46,442 nt of DNA, taken from NCBI GenBank assembly GCA_947449695.1, contig CANFST010000019.1, positions 1-46,442 of the forward strand, in the 5' to 3' direction. The notes under the pieces are model-generated. The model was not told the origin of the DNA. It saw nothing but the letters and a program-made list of their open reading frames with translations, and searched no databases. Below, piece after piece: positions 1 to 9,300 of this stretch (its first letter is position 1; every line of letters starts with the position of its first letter). This DNA is from Chitinophagales bacterium. Its GTDB lineage: Bacteria > Bacteroidota > Bacteroidia > Chitinophagales > CAIODY01. The translations under genes were made by a program, and so were the position numbers.

Positions 1-1
1 A

Positions 2-433
2 CAAAAGTCAGCATTATTGCCGCTTTTGCATTTAGCACAAGACAATAACAACAATTGGTTAGATACTGCCGCAATGGATTATGTAGCTGAATTATTGAAG
101 ATTACAAAAATCGAAGTGTATGAAGTAGCTTCTTTTTACAGCATGTTTAATTTGAAACCTGTCGGAAAATATGTTTTTGAATTTTGTCAAACAGGGCCAT
201 GTAATATTCAAGGTGTGAAAGATGTAATTAAATACATTGAAAAAAAACTGGGTGTAAAAGAAGGTGAAGTAACTCCTGATGGATTGTTCTCGTGGAAACG
301 TGTAGAGTGCTTGGGAGCTTGTGGTTACGCACCAATGATGCAATTGGGCGAACATTTTCGTGAACATTTAACACCCGAAAAAATTGACGCAATTGTTGAT
401 GAGTACCGAAAAAAGGCAGTACAATTAAATTGA
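2..433 (+). CDS. nuoE: NADH-quinone oxidoreductase subunit E (partial, 5' end outside window)
   Basis: This is the C-terminal part of the 24-kDa subunit of respiratory complex I, which holds the N1a [2Fe-2S] cluster in the peripheral NADH-oxidising arm. The reading frame is open from the first bases of the window (codons for QKSALLPLLHLAQD), so the real start lies upstream and the TTG at 17 is not a start. The thioredoxin-fold cluster ligands are visible as CQTGPC (about bases 186-203) followed by ECLGAC (about 307-324), the expected CxxxxC...CxxxC pattern. The stop codon overlaps the ATG of the next gene (TGATG), which suggests translational coupling. The nuoF gene follows after one intervening small gene. 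Function is well supported; only the amino end is missing. Confidence 0.95.
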   Translation, partial: QKSALLPLLHLAQDNNNNWLDTAAMDYVAELLKITKIEVYEVASFYSMFNLKPVGKYVFEFCQTGPCNIQGVKDVIKYIEKKLGVKEGEVTPDGLFSWKRVECLGACGYAPMMQLGEHFREHLTPEKIDAIVDEYRKKAVQLN

Positions 434-855
434 TGCAAAAAATGGAATTTCAATATTTCTGCGAAGCACTTGACACATTAAGTAACAAGTTCTCGAATCC
501 TAATTTTCAAACAAAAACTGGGTTCAAGAATATGCTCTTAGATTGTAACCAACTTTTAAAAGATTTTGATGAAAATAATTTTGAAATAGAAGTTGGAAAA
601 CGCAATACAACAGAGATTATGAACCCTAAGCATAATTTACTTTATCTTCTACCAATGATCAAAGCTAATTTGTATTTAGAAGAGAAAATAATAAATGATA
701 GTGAGCTTAACGAGATACAAAGTGATTTTAAAAAATTCTTTTTATTAAAAGATAGTAATGGTGATGTATACTACAAAACAAGCGATAATTTAAAAAATGA
801 AGCTGATGTTTTGTTGAGAAAAATAGGTTCTTTTTTAGACTATATTGATTGCTGA
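433..855 (+). CDS. Hypothetical protein between nuoE and nuoF
   Basis: This 140-residue protein is not recognised. It is acidic and lysine-rich, probably helical and cytosolic, with no signal peptide, membrane segment or cysteine motif; a central stretch (NLLYLLPMIKANLYLEE) is hydrophobic and amphipathic. The start is taken at the ATG at 433 because it overlaps the nuoE stop as TGATG; the TTG at 430 and an ATG at 442 are alternatives. It ends 23 bases before nuoF, so it must be co-transcribed with the complex I genes. In most nuo operons nuoE and nuoF are adjacent, so this is a lineage-specific insertion. A role in complex I assembly is possible only by position, and a passenger gene is equally likely. 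Confidence 0.75.
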   Translation: MQKMEFQYFCEALDTLSNKFSNPNFQTKTGFKNMLLDCNQLLKDFDENNFEIEVGKRNTTEIMNPKHNLLYLLPMIKANLYLEEKIINDSELNEIQSDFKKFFLLKDSNGDVYYKTSDNLKNEADVLLRKIGSFLDYIDC

Positions 856-878
856 ATAGATTTAACCAAAGAAAATAA

Positions 879-2231
879 ATGGCAAGAAAATTATTAATAG
901 ACAAAGCGCACATTGCAGGCATCGAAACCTTTGAAGGATATCGCAAAGAAGGCGGTTATCAGGCTGCTGAAAAGGCTTTGAAAACAATGACTCCTGATGA
1001 AGTTACGGAAGAAGTAAAAAAATCGGGATTGAAAGGTCGTGGTGGCGCAGGTTTCCCAATGGGCATGAAATGGAGTTTCTTGGCAAAGCCTGAAGGTGTG
1101 CCTCGTTACTTAGTATGCAATGCTGATGAAAGCGAACCTGGAACTTTTAAGGATAGATTTTTGATGGAAAAAGTTCCTCATCTTTTCATTGAGGGCTTAA
1201 TTATTTCATCTTATGCTTTGGGTGCAAACACTTGTTATATCTATATCCGTGGTGAGTATGCCTGGATTGTTCATATTTTAGAAAGAACAATTGCTGAAGC
1301 TAAAGCCAATGGTTTTTTAGGAAAAAATATTTTAGGAAAAGGATTTGATTTAGAGATTCATGTTCAACGTGGTGCAGGTGCTTATATCTGCGGTGAAGAA
1401 ACTGCATTGTTGGAATCATTAGAAGGCAAACGTGGAAATCCACGTATGAAGCCACCTTTCCCTGCTATTAAAGGTTTGTATGGTTGCCCAACGGTGGTTA
1501 ACAATGTTGAATCTTTGGCGACAGTGGTTCCGATTATTAATCTTGGTGGCGATGCTTATGCAAAAATCGGAACAGAAAAAAGTACAGGAACGAAATTGAT
1601 TTCTGCTTCTGGAAATGTTAATAAACCTGGTGTTTATGAAATTGAATTAGGAATTACTGTTGAGGAATTCATCATGAGTGATGAATATTTGGGCGGAATG
1701 AAAAATGGCAAAAAATTGAAAGCTTGTGTACCTGGCGGTTCATCAGTGCCAATTTTACCACACGATTTATTATTCAAAACAGCTAAAGGCGAAACCCGAT
1801 TGATGAGCTATGAATCAATGAGTGATGGTGGTTTTGCAACAGGTTCAATGATTGGTTCAGGCGGATTTATTGTGTATGATGAAGACCAGTGTATTGTTGA
1901 AAATACTTACAATTTCACTCGTTTCTATCGTCATGAAAGCTGCGGACAGTGCAGCCCATGTCGTGAAGGAACAGGCTGGATGGAAAAAGTTTTACATCGT
2001 TTAGATAACGGACAAGGAAAAATAGAAGACATTGATTTGTTATGGGATATTCAACGCAAAATTGAAGGCAACACGATTTGTCCTTTAGGTGATGCGGCTT
2101 CATGGCCTGTTGCAGCAGCTATTCGCCACTTCCGTGAAGAATTTGAATGGCATGTTACACATCCGAAAGAGGCTATGGAAAGAAATTATGGATTGAGGAA
2201 GAATGTTTTTGTCGCCTCCCCTAACGCATAA
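879..2231 (+). CDS. nuoF: NADH-quinone oxidoreductase subunit F
   Basis: This is the 51-kDa flavoprotein subunit of complex I: it binds NADH and FMN and passes electrons to the N3 [4Fe-4S] cluster. The 450 residues are full length for the family. The glycine-rich nucleotide-binding motif GRGGAGFP is at residues 53-60, the second motif GAGAYICGEETALLESLEG is around 165-183, and the cluster ligands are ESCGQCSPC (about 353-361) plus a cysteine in CPLG near 400. The ATG at 879 gives the usual short N-terminus. It follows the unknown gene in the same operon. Unusually, nuoG and the membrane-arm genes do not follow: the next gene is an unrelated desaturase more than 100 bases downstream, so the nuo genes are split in this genome. 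Confidence 0.97.
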   Translation: MARKLLIDKAHIAGIETFEGYRKEGGYQAAEKALKTMTPDEVTEEVKKSGLKGRGGAGFPMGMKWSFLAKPEGVPRYLVCNADESEPGTFKDRFLMEKVPHLFIEGLIISSYALGANTCYIYIRGEYAWIVHILERTIAEAKANGFLGKNILGKGFDLEIHVQRGAGAYICGEETALLESLEGKRGNPRMKPPFPAIKGLYGCPTVVNNVESLATVVPIINLGGDAYAKIGTEKSTGTKLISASGNVNKPGVYEIELGITVEEFIMSDEYLGGMKNGKKLKACVPGGSSVPILPHDLLFKTAKGETRLMSYESMSDGGFATGSMIGSGGFIVYDEDQCIVENTYNFTRFYRHESCGQCSPCREGTGWMEKVLHRLDNGQGKIEDIDLLWDIQRKIEGNTICPLGDAASWPVAAAIRHFREEFEWHVTHPKEAMERNYGLRKNVFVASPNA

Positions 2232-2342
2232 TTGCAAAATTTATAGTCACGTATTTTTTTTATTGAAAGAAAATTATTTTTAAAATATAATTTCTTTTTT
2301 GCTTTATTTGCGAAAAATAAAACCTCGATAGCGAACTGATTA

Positions 2343-3446
2343 ATGGAAAGTATTAAGAAAGTAAAGTTTACTGGTCACAACAATTCATCATTTAATAAAG
2401 ACCTAAAAAAAAGATTAGATAATTATTTTGCTACACAACAACAATCACAATTTGCTGATTACAGAATGTGGTTTAAAATTACATTCTGGATATTTGCATG
2501 GATTAGCACATGGGTATTTGTAATATTTTCAAAAATGCCTGGTTATGTGCTCTTCATAGTAGCAATTACACATTTATATACCCATTTGTTCATTGCTTTT
2601 AATATTGCTCATGATGCAAATCATGACGCAATTAGCAAAAAGAAATGGATAAATCAATTGCTTTCAGCCTCACTTGACTTTTGTGGGGTAAATTCCTATT
2701 TGTGGCGCTATTCGCATAATACGGCTCATCATAGTTATGTCAATATTGAAGGGGCGGATACGAGCAGCCAAGGTCATGGTATTATAAGATTCACTTCTCA
2801 AGCTGAATGGAAACCAATTTACAGATATCAACATATTTATGCGCCATTTTTATATGCCGTATCAACTTTAAATTATGTTTTCACAAAGGATTTTTTAATA
2901 TTTCTGCATTTACGCAAAAATCAACATGGCATGCGACCAGGTATTAGACAATGGTCTTTTTTGATTTTTACTAAATTATTTTATTACAGTTACACTTTAT
3001 TGATTCCTACCATTCTATTACCCTACTCTTTTATGACAATTTTAGGTGTATTTGTTTTTGGTCATGCATTGCTTGGAATCACGTTAGCATTAACCTTTCA
3101 AACTGGTCATTTAATTGAAGAAACAAGTTTTCCGGCTTTAAACAGCGATGGTAATATTGATAAAAACTGGGCTATTCATATTGTAGAAACCACTGTTGAT
3201 TTTGCAAGAAATAACAATTTGGTGGGTTGGCTATTGGGCGCTATTAATGTGCACGTAATTCATCATTTATACCCTCGTATATGTCATACACATTATGCTG
3301 ACATCGCTCCTATTGTGCAGGCTACAGCAGAGGAACACGGATTGCAATACAGAACTTTTCCATCTTTTAGTTCAGCCATCTTATCGCATTTTAAATTGCT
3401 AAAACAATTAGGGCAAAATACCATAGCAATACAAAAAGCTGCTTAG
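2343..3446 (+). CDS. Membrane fatty acid desaturase (acyl-lipid/acyl-CoA type)
   Basis: A 367-residue integral membrane di-iron desaturase that introduces a double bond into a fatty acyl chain. The three histidine boxes are present: HDANH at residues 90-94, HNTAHH at 125-130 and HVIHH near 304-308. Hydrophobic segments precede box 1 (about 45-90) and lie between boxes 2 and 3, matching the standard topology with all boxes cytosolic. The third box begins with His rather than the Gln of classic cytochrome b5-fusion front-end enzymes, and there is no fused b5 domain, so regiospecificity cannot be read from the sequence. An AT-rich leader with a TTTATTTGC element near 2313 resembles one upstream of the gene at 4788 and may be its -7 region. 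The next gene is convergent and starts one base after its stop. Confidence 0.9.
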   Translation: MESIKKVKFTGHNNSSFNKDLKKRLDNYFATQQQSQFADYRMWFKITFWIFAWISTWVFVIFSKMPGYVLFIVAITHLYTHLFIAFNIAHDANHDAISKKKWINQLLSASLDFCGVNSYLWRYSHNTAHHSYVNIEGADTSSQGHGIIRFTSQAEWKPIYRYQHIYAPFLYAVSTLNYVFTKDFLIFLHLRKNQHGMRPGIRQWSFLIFTKLFYYSYTLLIPTILLPYSFMTILGVFVFGHALLGITLALTFQTGHLIEETSFPALNSDGNIDKNWAIHIVETTVDFARNNNLVGWLLGAINVHVIHHLYPRICHTHYADIAPIVQATAEEHGLQYRTFPSFSSAILSHFKLLKQLGQNTIAIQKAA

Positions 3447-3830
3447 TTATTCCTCTTCATAAAAATCTTGCAGCGCCCCGAAATAATAATTATTCCAACC
3501 ATCTACTATTTCGTCAAAATCATCTTCAGGGATATTGGTATGGACTAATTCGGCTGAAGTGCCTTTATTATGCTCATGCAGTTTTATGGTTACGATAGAA
3601 TCGGGCTTTATATCGCCAAAATACCAATGTTGTACAATTTTTTTTCCTTCAGTAAATTCGATATTTCTGCCTACAATACTGCCATCCCAAAGTGAAAACT
3701 CGGTATCGGGTTCAGCTTTCATTTCGGCTTTATCACCAGTCCAAAGCATAATGGTGGGTTTATGGGTGAGTGCCAAATAAACATCGTGGGGCGTTGCATT
3801 CAACAAATAATACTGTTTAAAATCGGGCAT
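3447..3830 (-). CDS. SRPBCC/AHSA1-like (START-superfamily) domain protein
   Basis: A 127-residue cytosolic protein that looks like a single Bet v1/SRPBCC fold of the activator-of-Hsp90 (AHSA1) type: an N-terminal strand, the segment ATPHDVYLALTHKPTIMLWTG, a middle FSLWDGSIVGRNIEF strand pair, IVQHWYFG, and a C-terminal helix GWNNYYFGALQDFYEEE. These proteins bind small hydrophobic ligands or modulate Hsp90; no specific role can be assigned. It is convergent with the desaturase, with stop codons directly abutting, and has a long gene-free region upstream. Length and domain order are typical for bacterial AHSA1-like proteins. Confidence 0.8.
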   Translation of the reverse strand: MPDFKQYYLLNATPHDVYLALTHKPTIMLWTGDKAEMKAEPDTEFSLWDGSIVGRNIEFTEGKKIVQHWYFGDIKPDSIVTIKLHEHNKGTSAELVHTNIPEDDFDEIVDGWNNYYFGALQDFYEEE

Positions 3831-3920
3831 AAATATTTTTTTGGAAGCAATTAAGTGAAGCTATATGTTGCATTTATTGCCTAACAAAGGAACTACAAAG
3901 ATTTGAATGTAGCAAGTAAG

Positions 3921-3957
3921 TTGCAGACAATGCTTTAAGTCAGGCATTTATTTAATC
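3921..3957 (+). pseudogene. Relic of the 3' end of a DUF1501-type gene
   Basis: Bases 3929-3957 match 28 of 29 positions with the last codons of the DUF1501-type gene at 15240-16580 (bases 16554-16582), including the stop codon and two bases beyond it; the match extends to 3921 with one indel. Translated in that frame it reads NALSQAFI-stop in both places. No open frame exists upstream, so this looks like the surviving tail of a deleted paralogue. A copied short repeat that happens to carry the stop codon is the alternative. Confidence 0.55.
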
Positions 3958-4232
3958 TTTTACCTATTCAAAATGACTATCCATTAATCAGTAATGATAG
4001 TAAAGCTATACTGCTGCTGTTGTGTCGTAAGTTCCGATTTGGCACTTTTTGCTTAAGAAGTATCTATTTATCCCATAACTGAATTGAATCGGATAGCTCA
4101 CAAGCGAAGCGAATTGATGAACGCCTTAAAAAATAATTATTCGTGAATAAATCTGATTGAGCTTAGCAATGGCAAAGTGAGCAATGCTAAATTTGTGAAA
4201 CAAAAAGCTATTTTATTTCCTACGATGAGAAA

Positions 4233-4267
4233 GAGCGTTTAGAAAAATCGAAACGCTCCTTTTTTAT
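4233..4267 (+). terminator. Rho-independent terminator with no gene upstream
   Basis: An 8-bp perfect stem (GAGCGTTT at 4233-4240 with AAACGCTC at 4251-4258) is followed by a run of T residues on the plus strand. No plus-strand gene ends upstream before the nuoF/desaturase region, so the terminator either ends a small non-coding transcript or is left over from a deleted gene. A TAAATTTG element at 4188-4195 could serve as a -7 box for a transcript of about 65 nt; this is weak. Confidence 0.6.
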
Positions 4268-4296
4268 TAAAGCCTTAATCAATTGCGACGGTTAAG

Positions 4297-4583
4297 CTCT
4301 TAATTATCAATAGTTGGATGGGCTTTTGATGATTTTGATATAAATGATGAGTAATACAATAAACTATCGATGGTTAAGCTCTTAATTATCAATAGTTGAA
4401 TAAGTTATTGATGGGTTTGCTCTTAATTATCAATAGTTGAATAAATTATCGATGGATTTACTCTAAATTATCAATAGTTGAATAAATTATCGATGGGTTT
4501 ACTCTAGATTATCAATAATTGAATGAGTTTTTGATGATTATACTCTTAATCATCAATAGTTGGATGAGTTTTAGATGGCTAAG
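4297..4583 (+). repeat. Tandem array, seven 41-bp units
   Basis: Units begin with CTCT(A/T)AATTATCAATAG-like sequence at 4297, 4379, 4420, 4461, 4502 and 4543, with an exact 41-base step; a degenerate unit fills 4338-4378. Each unit contains a dyad, ATCAATA and TATTGAT, separated by about 10 bases, so it can form a small hairpin or bind a dimeric protein. 41 is not a multiple of three and no reading frame runs through, so the array is not coding. It lies in the gene-free interval between two divergent genes. Between 3831 and 4787 the only other structure seen is the relic at 3921, the orphan terminator and a short hairpin at 4590. Confidence 0.9.
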
Positions 4584-4589
4584 CTTTTT

Positions 4590-4624
4590 AGTCGTTGTCG
4601 GAGTTTGCTCTCACAACGGCTAAA
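4590..4624 (+). repeat. Short hairpin related to the 69-bp element near 28 kb
   Basis: The sequence has a CGTTGT...ACAACG stem (4593-4598 with 4613-4618) and ends in ACAACGGCT, the same ending as the double-hairpin elements at 28035 and 28528. The rest is diverged, so kinship is only suggestive. It directly follows the 41-bp array. Confidence 0.4.
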
Positions 4625-4787
4625 TTATATTTTTTATATAGCTACAGTTGGAAGGCAAAAAAGAGATGAGTAAACTGAGTTTCATTTTAATTTAAAAAAA
4701 TGTTTTTGTTTAGTATTTAATATTTCACATTGCACAAAATAAATTTCTTTTTGCGTTTATTTGCAGTCATAATTTTTTTAGAAAGGA

Positions 4788-5462
4788 ATGAATATACTAA
4801 TCATTGGCGATGAGCAGCGTACAAACGAATTCAAAACCAAAATAAAACTGGTTGAAAACATTACGCTTCAAATTACGGATTCAGCCTTATCAGCCAGTGT
4901 AAATGAACTCAATCAGTTTGAAGCCATTTTCGATTTAAGTTTTAATGGCAATCTGCAATCGGTAGAAAACTACAGGCAATTGCAAAACCGGATAGTGGTA
5001 TTGAATGCCACAACGAATAATTTACATCAGTTTTATTCCGCATTAAATAAATCCAATGTGCTGCTGGCAGGCATGAATTGTTTGCCAGGTTTTATTGATA
5101 AACCTTTAGCCGAGTTAAGTGTATTGAATGAAGCTCATCAACGCATGATTGAAAAATTGTTTCATCAATTACAATGGCAGGCAACATTTGTAGCTGACAG
5201 AATTGGTCTGGTAACACCAAGAGTGGTTTGTATGATTATTAACGAAGCATTTTTTACTTTACAAGAAAACACTGCCAGCATTAATGATATTGATACTGCT
5301 ATGAAACTAGGCACTAATTACCCTTATGGTCCGTTTGAATGGTTGAAAATAATTGGAGTAAAAAATGTGTACACTACATTAGAAGCGATTTACAACGATA
5401 CGCACGACGAACGATACAAAATTTGCCCAATGCTGAAAACTGCATATTTAGAAGTTATTTAA
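4788..5462 (+). CDS. 3-hydroxyacyl-CoA dehydrogenase C-terminal domain-like protein
   Basis: A 224-residue cytosolic protein. The second half carries the 3HCDH C-terminal helical domain: DRIGLVTPRVVCMIINEAFF, then TAMKLGTNYPYGPFEWLKIIG, which is the substrate-binding and dimerising part of beta-oxidation dehydrogenases. The first half has a Rossmann-like start (NILIIGDEQRT) but lacks the GxGxxG motif, and the usual SxH catalytic segment is not recognisable (LAGMNCLPGFIDKPLAEL occupies that place). At 224 residues it is about 60 shorter than a normal enzyme. It may be a degenerate or non-canonical member in fatty acid or short-chain hydroxyacyl metabolism; catalysis is uncertain. It is followed after 15 bases by the rhomboid gene, probably in one transcript. 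Confidence 0.75.
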   Translation: MNILIIGDEQRTNEFKTKIKLVENITLQITDSALSASVNELNQFEAIFDLSFNGNLQSVENYRQLQNRIVVLNATTNNLHQFYSALNKSNVLLAGMNCLPGFIDKPLAELSVLNEAHQRMIEKLFHQLQWQATFVADRIGLVTPRVVCMIINEAFFTLQENTASINDIDTAMKLGTNYPYGPFEWLKIIGVKNVYTTLEAIYNDTHDERYKICPMLKTAYLEVI

Positions 5463-5477
5463 TTTAATTGAATACCC

Positions 5478-6335
5478 ATGGATGATTATCGCCCCCGACA
5501 GTTTAGCTTATTGCCAATTGCTGTAAAAAACATTTTAATCATAAATGTAATTTTTTATTTAGCCAGCTTTGTTTTCGATTCTGTTTATCATGTTGATTTA
5601 TCGAAATTTTTAGGTTTATATTTTCCTACCAACGAGCATTTTCATGCCTGGCAGTTTTTAACCTATTTGTTTATGCATGCCAGTTTTGACCATCTGTTTT
5701 TTAATATGTTCAGTTTCTGGATGTTTGGCAGTGCCATCGAAAATTTTTTAGGTACCAGGCGCTTTTTGATATTTTATTTCTTCACGGGCATAGGGGCAGC
5801 ATTGTGCAATTTAGCCGCTAACTATTGGAGTTATTATCATATTCAGCAAGCAGCACAGGTATTTTTAAACCATCCTACGCCAGCAGCTTTGAGTTATTTT
5901 ATCAGTTCACAACATCTGAATGATTTTAACAATATCATTTCTGCCAACCGATTGCCGATTAATCATTGGTTGATGAATCCTGACGATTCAAATCTGGCTC
6001 AGCAAATTAAAGTTTTGGCAAGCGATTACAGTTTGCATCTGGCAAATGTTGACGAACGGTTTGCCGAAGTGATGATTGGTGCATCGGGTGCTGTTTATGG
6101 TGTATTGTTTGCCTATGGTTATTTCTTTCCTAATACACTGATTTATGTGTATTTTTTTATACCGCTAAAAGCAAAATATTTTGTTTTGATTTTTGGTGCT
6201 ATTGAGTTTTTTTCAGCATATCGTAGCGTACCTGGGGATAATGTGGCGCACGTGGCACATTTAGGTGGTATGCTATTCGGGTTTTTGCTGTTATACATCT
6301 GGAAAAATGCAAACAAATGGCGGCAAAGATTTTAA
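5478..6335 (+). CDS. Rhomboid family intramembrane serine protease
   Basis: A 285-residue polytopic inner-membrane protease that cleaves transmembrane substrates. The N-terminal segment HAWQFLTYLFMHASFDHLFFN holds the loop-1 and TM2 signature; the catalytic serine is in GASGAVYG near residue 204 and the catalytic histidine in AHVAHLGG near 261. An insertion of roughly 80 residues between about 117 and 198 (QAAQVFLNHPTPAALS onwards) separates the early helices from the active-site helix, which is seen in some Bacteroidota rhomboids and is probably extramembrane. Its stop is 18 bases from the convergent end of the giant secreted protein gene. Substrates are unknown. Confidence 0.93.
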   Translation: MDDYRPRQFSLLPIAVKNILIINVIFYLASFVFDSVYHVDLSKFLGLYFPTNEHFHAWQFLTYLFMHASFDHLFFNMFSFWMFGSAIENFLGTRRFLIFYFFTGIGAALCNLAANYWSYYHIQQAAQVFLNHPTPAALSYFISSQHLNDFNNIISANRLPINHWLMNPDDSNLAQQIKVLASDYSLHLANVDERFAEVMIGASGAVYGVLFAYGYFFPNTLIYVYFFIPLKAKYFVLIFGAIEFFSAYRSVPGDNVAHVAHLGGMLFGFLLLYIWKNANKWRQRF

Positions 6336-6353
6336 GCGAAAAAGAATAGTATC

Positions 6354-9300
6354 TTATTTCACTATTTTATAAGTTTTCTTTCTTTTTTGCGAATTGTTGG
6401 TCAGTACTGCTACATAAAATCCATGTTCAGCACCATTCAAATCAATAGCTTTCACTTCGCTTCCTCCCCCATTTATATCGAAATTTTCAAATTGCTTGAT
6501 GATTTGACCTGCTTCATTATAAATTTCTAATGAATAATTAGATGAACTCCATGATGATGGTGTAGTAATACTTAAAGCTGGGTCAGTTGCGCTATTCAGT
6601 AAGTTGACTTTTTCATCTTCATCCAACCCATCAGAAGTGAAATTAATTGCCACAATATCTGAATATTCAAAAGTACCATCTAAGTTAAATTGTTTCAAAC
6701 GATAGTAGTTATAACCTGATAATGGTTGCTCATCAGTTGAATTATAATTCAAAGTTGATTTGCTATTTCCACCTACTGCTTTAGTTTTTACTTGTGCAAT
6801 TGATTCAAAAGTAATTCCATCGCTACTTCTTTCTACATCAAAATGATCATTATCTGATTCAGTGGCAGTTGCCCAGGTTAAATCAACTTTAGCTTCATTT
6901 TTTTGAGCGTTGAAAAACAACAATTCAATAGGTAATACATTTGCGCCTCCGCTGCTATTTGCCAGTGCAAAAGTTGAAAATGAATTAAAGGCAGAAGGTG
7001 ATGAAGTGGATGTGATACTTCCTGCTCCATTATTCAAAACTCCATTTGTGCCGCCAATGTCAATCCAGCGGTTAGTAGCTAAATAAGTATTTTTAACAAT
7101 AGTTAAATTGCTGACATTTGATATGCCATCATTTGCACCAAAAAATACTTGTATAGTCTGGTTACCACTTAAGTTTTGTGTTGGCTGAGAAGTATTGGAA
7201 GCATCTTTTCTTGTGATAGTATAATAATGAACTAACGACACATTCTGGACGGTCATTGGTATGAAATAATGCAAAGCATTTGCACTTGCATTAATCAGTT
7301 TTGATTGATAAGTGTATAAAGTACCATTTGAATGATTAACTGTTAAAGCAACTGGTCGGCAATCTGTACCATTCCCAATTGGAAAATTTAGTGTAGTTGC
7401 GCCACTGGTAGATTTTTGATAATTCATTGGTCCGTTTACATAACTAGTTGATAATGCAGTTCCAACTGCAGTTGTAGAAGCATTAAGCATAGTTAAAATA
7501 TAACTTGTTGAAGTATTCAACAAGCCTGATGTCAACGTTAAATTATTTGAGACATTTATAGAAGTTGAATTTAATGTTACACCACCGCCAACGGCTGAGT
7601 TATTAATAACTAACCGAGTAAATACTGGAGTTGCTGTGCCAGCAGTGGCATTAATGTTTTGTGCAATAGAACCTCCAAATGTTGCAGTACCATTGCCTTG
7701 ACCAAAAGTAATAGCTGTAGCTGATGGTGATGTAATAGTTAAATTACCATTATAACTACTATTGTTATTGTAGTTTGGATAAACCGGTCCTGTACTGCTT
7801 TGAACAAAGGTTACATCATTATTATAAGTATCGGCAGTATTGTTCGTCATCAATAAATAGCCTGTACCTGTATTTGTAAATGTGCTGCTTCCATTGAATA
7901 CATTTGCACCCGTTGAAGCGTCATTGGTAGTTCCGGTTTTTGTTGAATTAACTATTCCATTAAACGTTGAGCCATTAAAAAACAAACCAGGACTTGAGGT
8001 TGTAATATCACCATTAAATGTTGTACCCGTTGCAAATTGAATATAACTGGTTCCAGTTGTAGCAAGTATTTGTGGTGTAGAGCCTGATTGAACAAAATTT
8101 CTAAAAATTAATCCACCACTATTAAATCCATTTACGCCTATGGTAATTGTTTTGCCACTTGCCAATGTTGCAGTGCCTGTACTTGGTCCAAAATTTATTC
8201 CTCCACCTGCAACATTATTTAATATGATATTGCCATTGAATTGTGTATTGATGCCATAATAGTTGGGATAAATCCAAACTCCACTTGATACAGGTTGATT
8301 GTTGAAAATAACATCTCCATTAAAAATATTTCCAGTGCTGTTGTAGGCAACATACATGTGCTGACCAGTACTTTGATTGTTAAAAGTAGCAGTAGCATTG
8401 AATACATCTGGGTTGCCATTGCCCATTAAAAAATATCCGCTACCTGTATTCGTAATAGTAAATGTTGAGTTGAAAGTGTTGCCACCTGGCGAAGCATCAT
8501 TATTAGAGCCAGTTTTAACTGCATTTACAGTTCTATTAAATGTTCCACCATTAAAAAGAATGGATGGGCTTGAACTTGATACATCACCATCAAAACGTGC
8601 AGTAGAGCCAAAATATAATTGAGCTGTTCCAGCTAATGTAAATGTTTGTGGTGTATTACCAATCTGTGTAAATTGCTTCAATGATAATATACCTGCCGAA
8701 AATCCACCAGCACCAACCGATATAGTTTTTGTTGCTACTAAAGTGGCTGTGGCAGTATTGTTTCCACCACAAAATTGTACACCTTGTCCATTGGTAGAAG
8801 TTACAATAATATTATCATTAAATGTTGTGTTAGCTGAATACCAACCTACATAAATTGCTGAATTTCCAGTAGGTGTATTATTAAAAGTTGTTACACCTCC
8901 AAAAACATTATTAGCAGCATTATATGCAACATAAATCTGACTACTCCCTGTATTATTAAAAGTTGACGCTGCATTGAATTGGTCACGATTTCCATTACCA
9001 AACAACAAATATCCTGAACCTGAATTGGTAAAAGTTGATATACCATTAAAAACATTGTTCCCAGTGCTTGCATCATTTGATGCACCAGTTTTTACGGAAG
9101 TTACAGTGCCATTAAAAGTACATCCGTTAAAATATAATCCTGGGCTGCTTGTTGTAATATTGCCATCGAATGAAGAACTTGGTCCAAATTGCAAATAAGA
9201 TGCAGTGCTGTTCATTGCAATGTTAGTTGAAGAACTTCCTACCTGAGTAAATTGTTTTAAAATTAAATATCCAGCATTTAATCCATTCAAACCCGATTGA

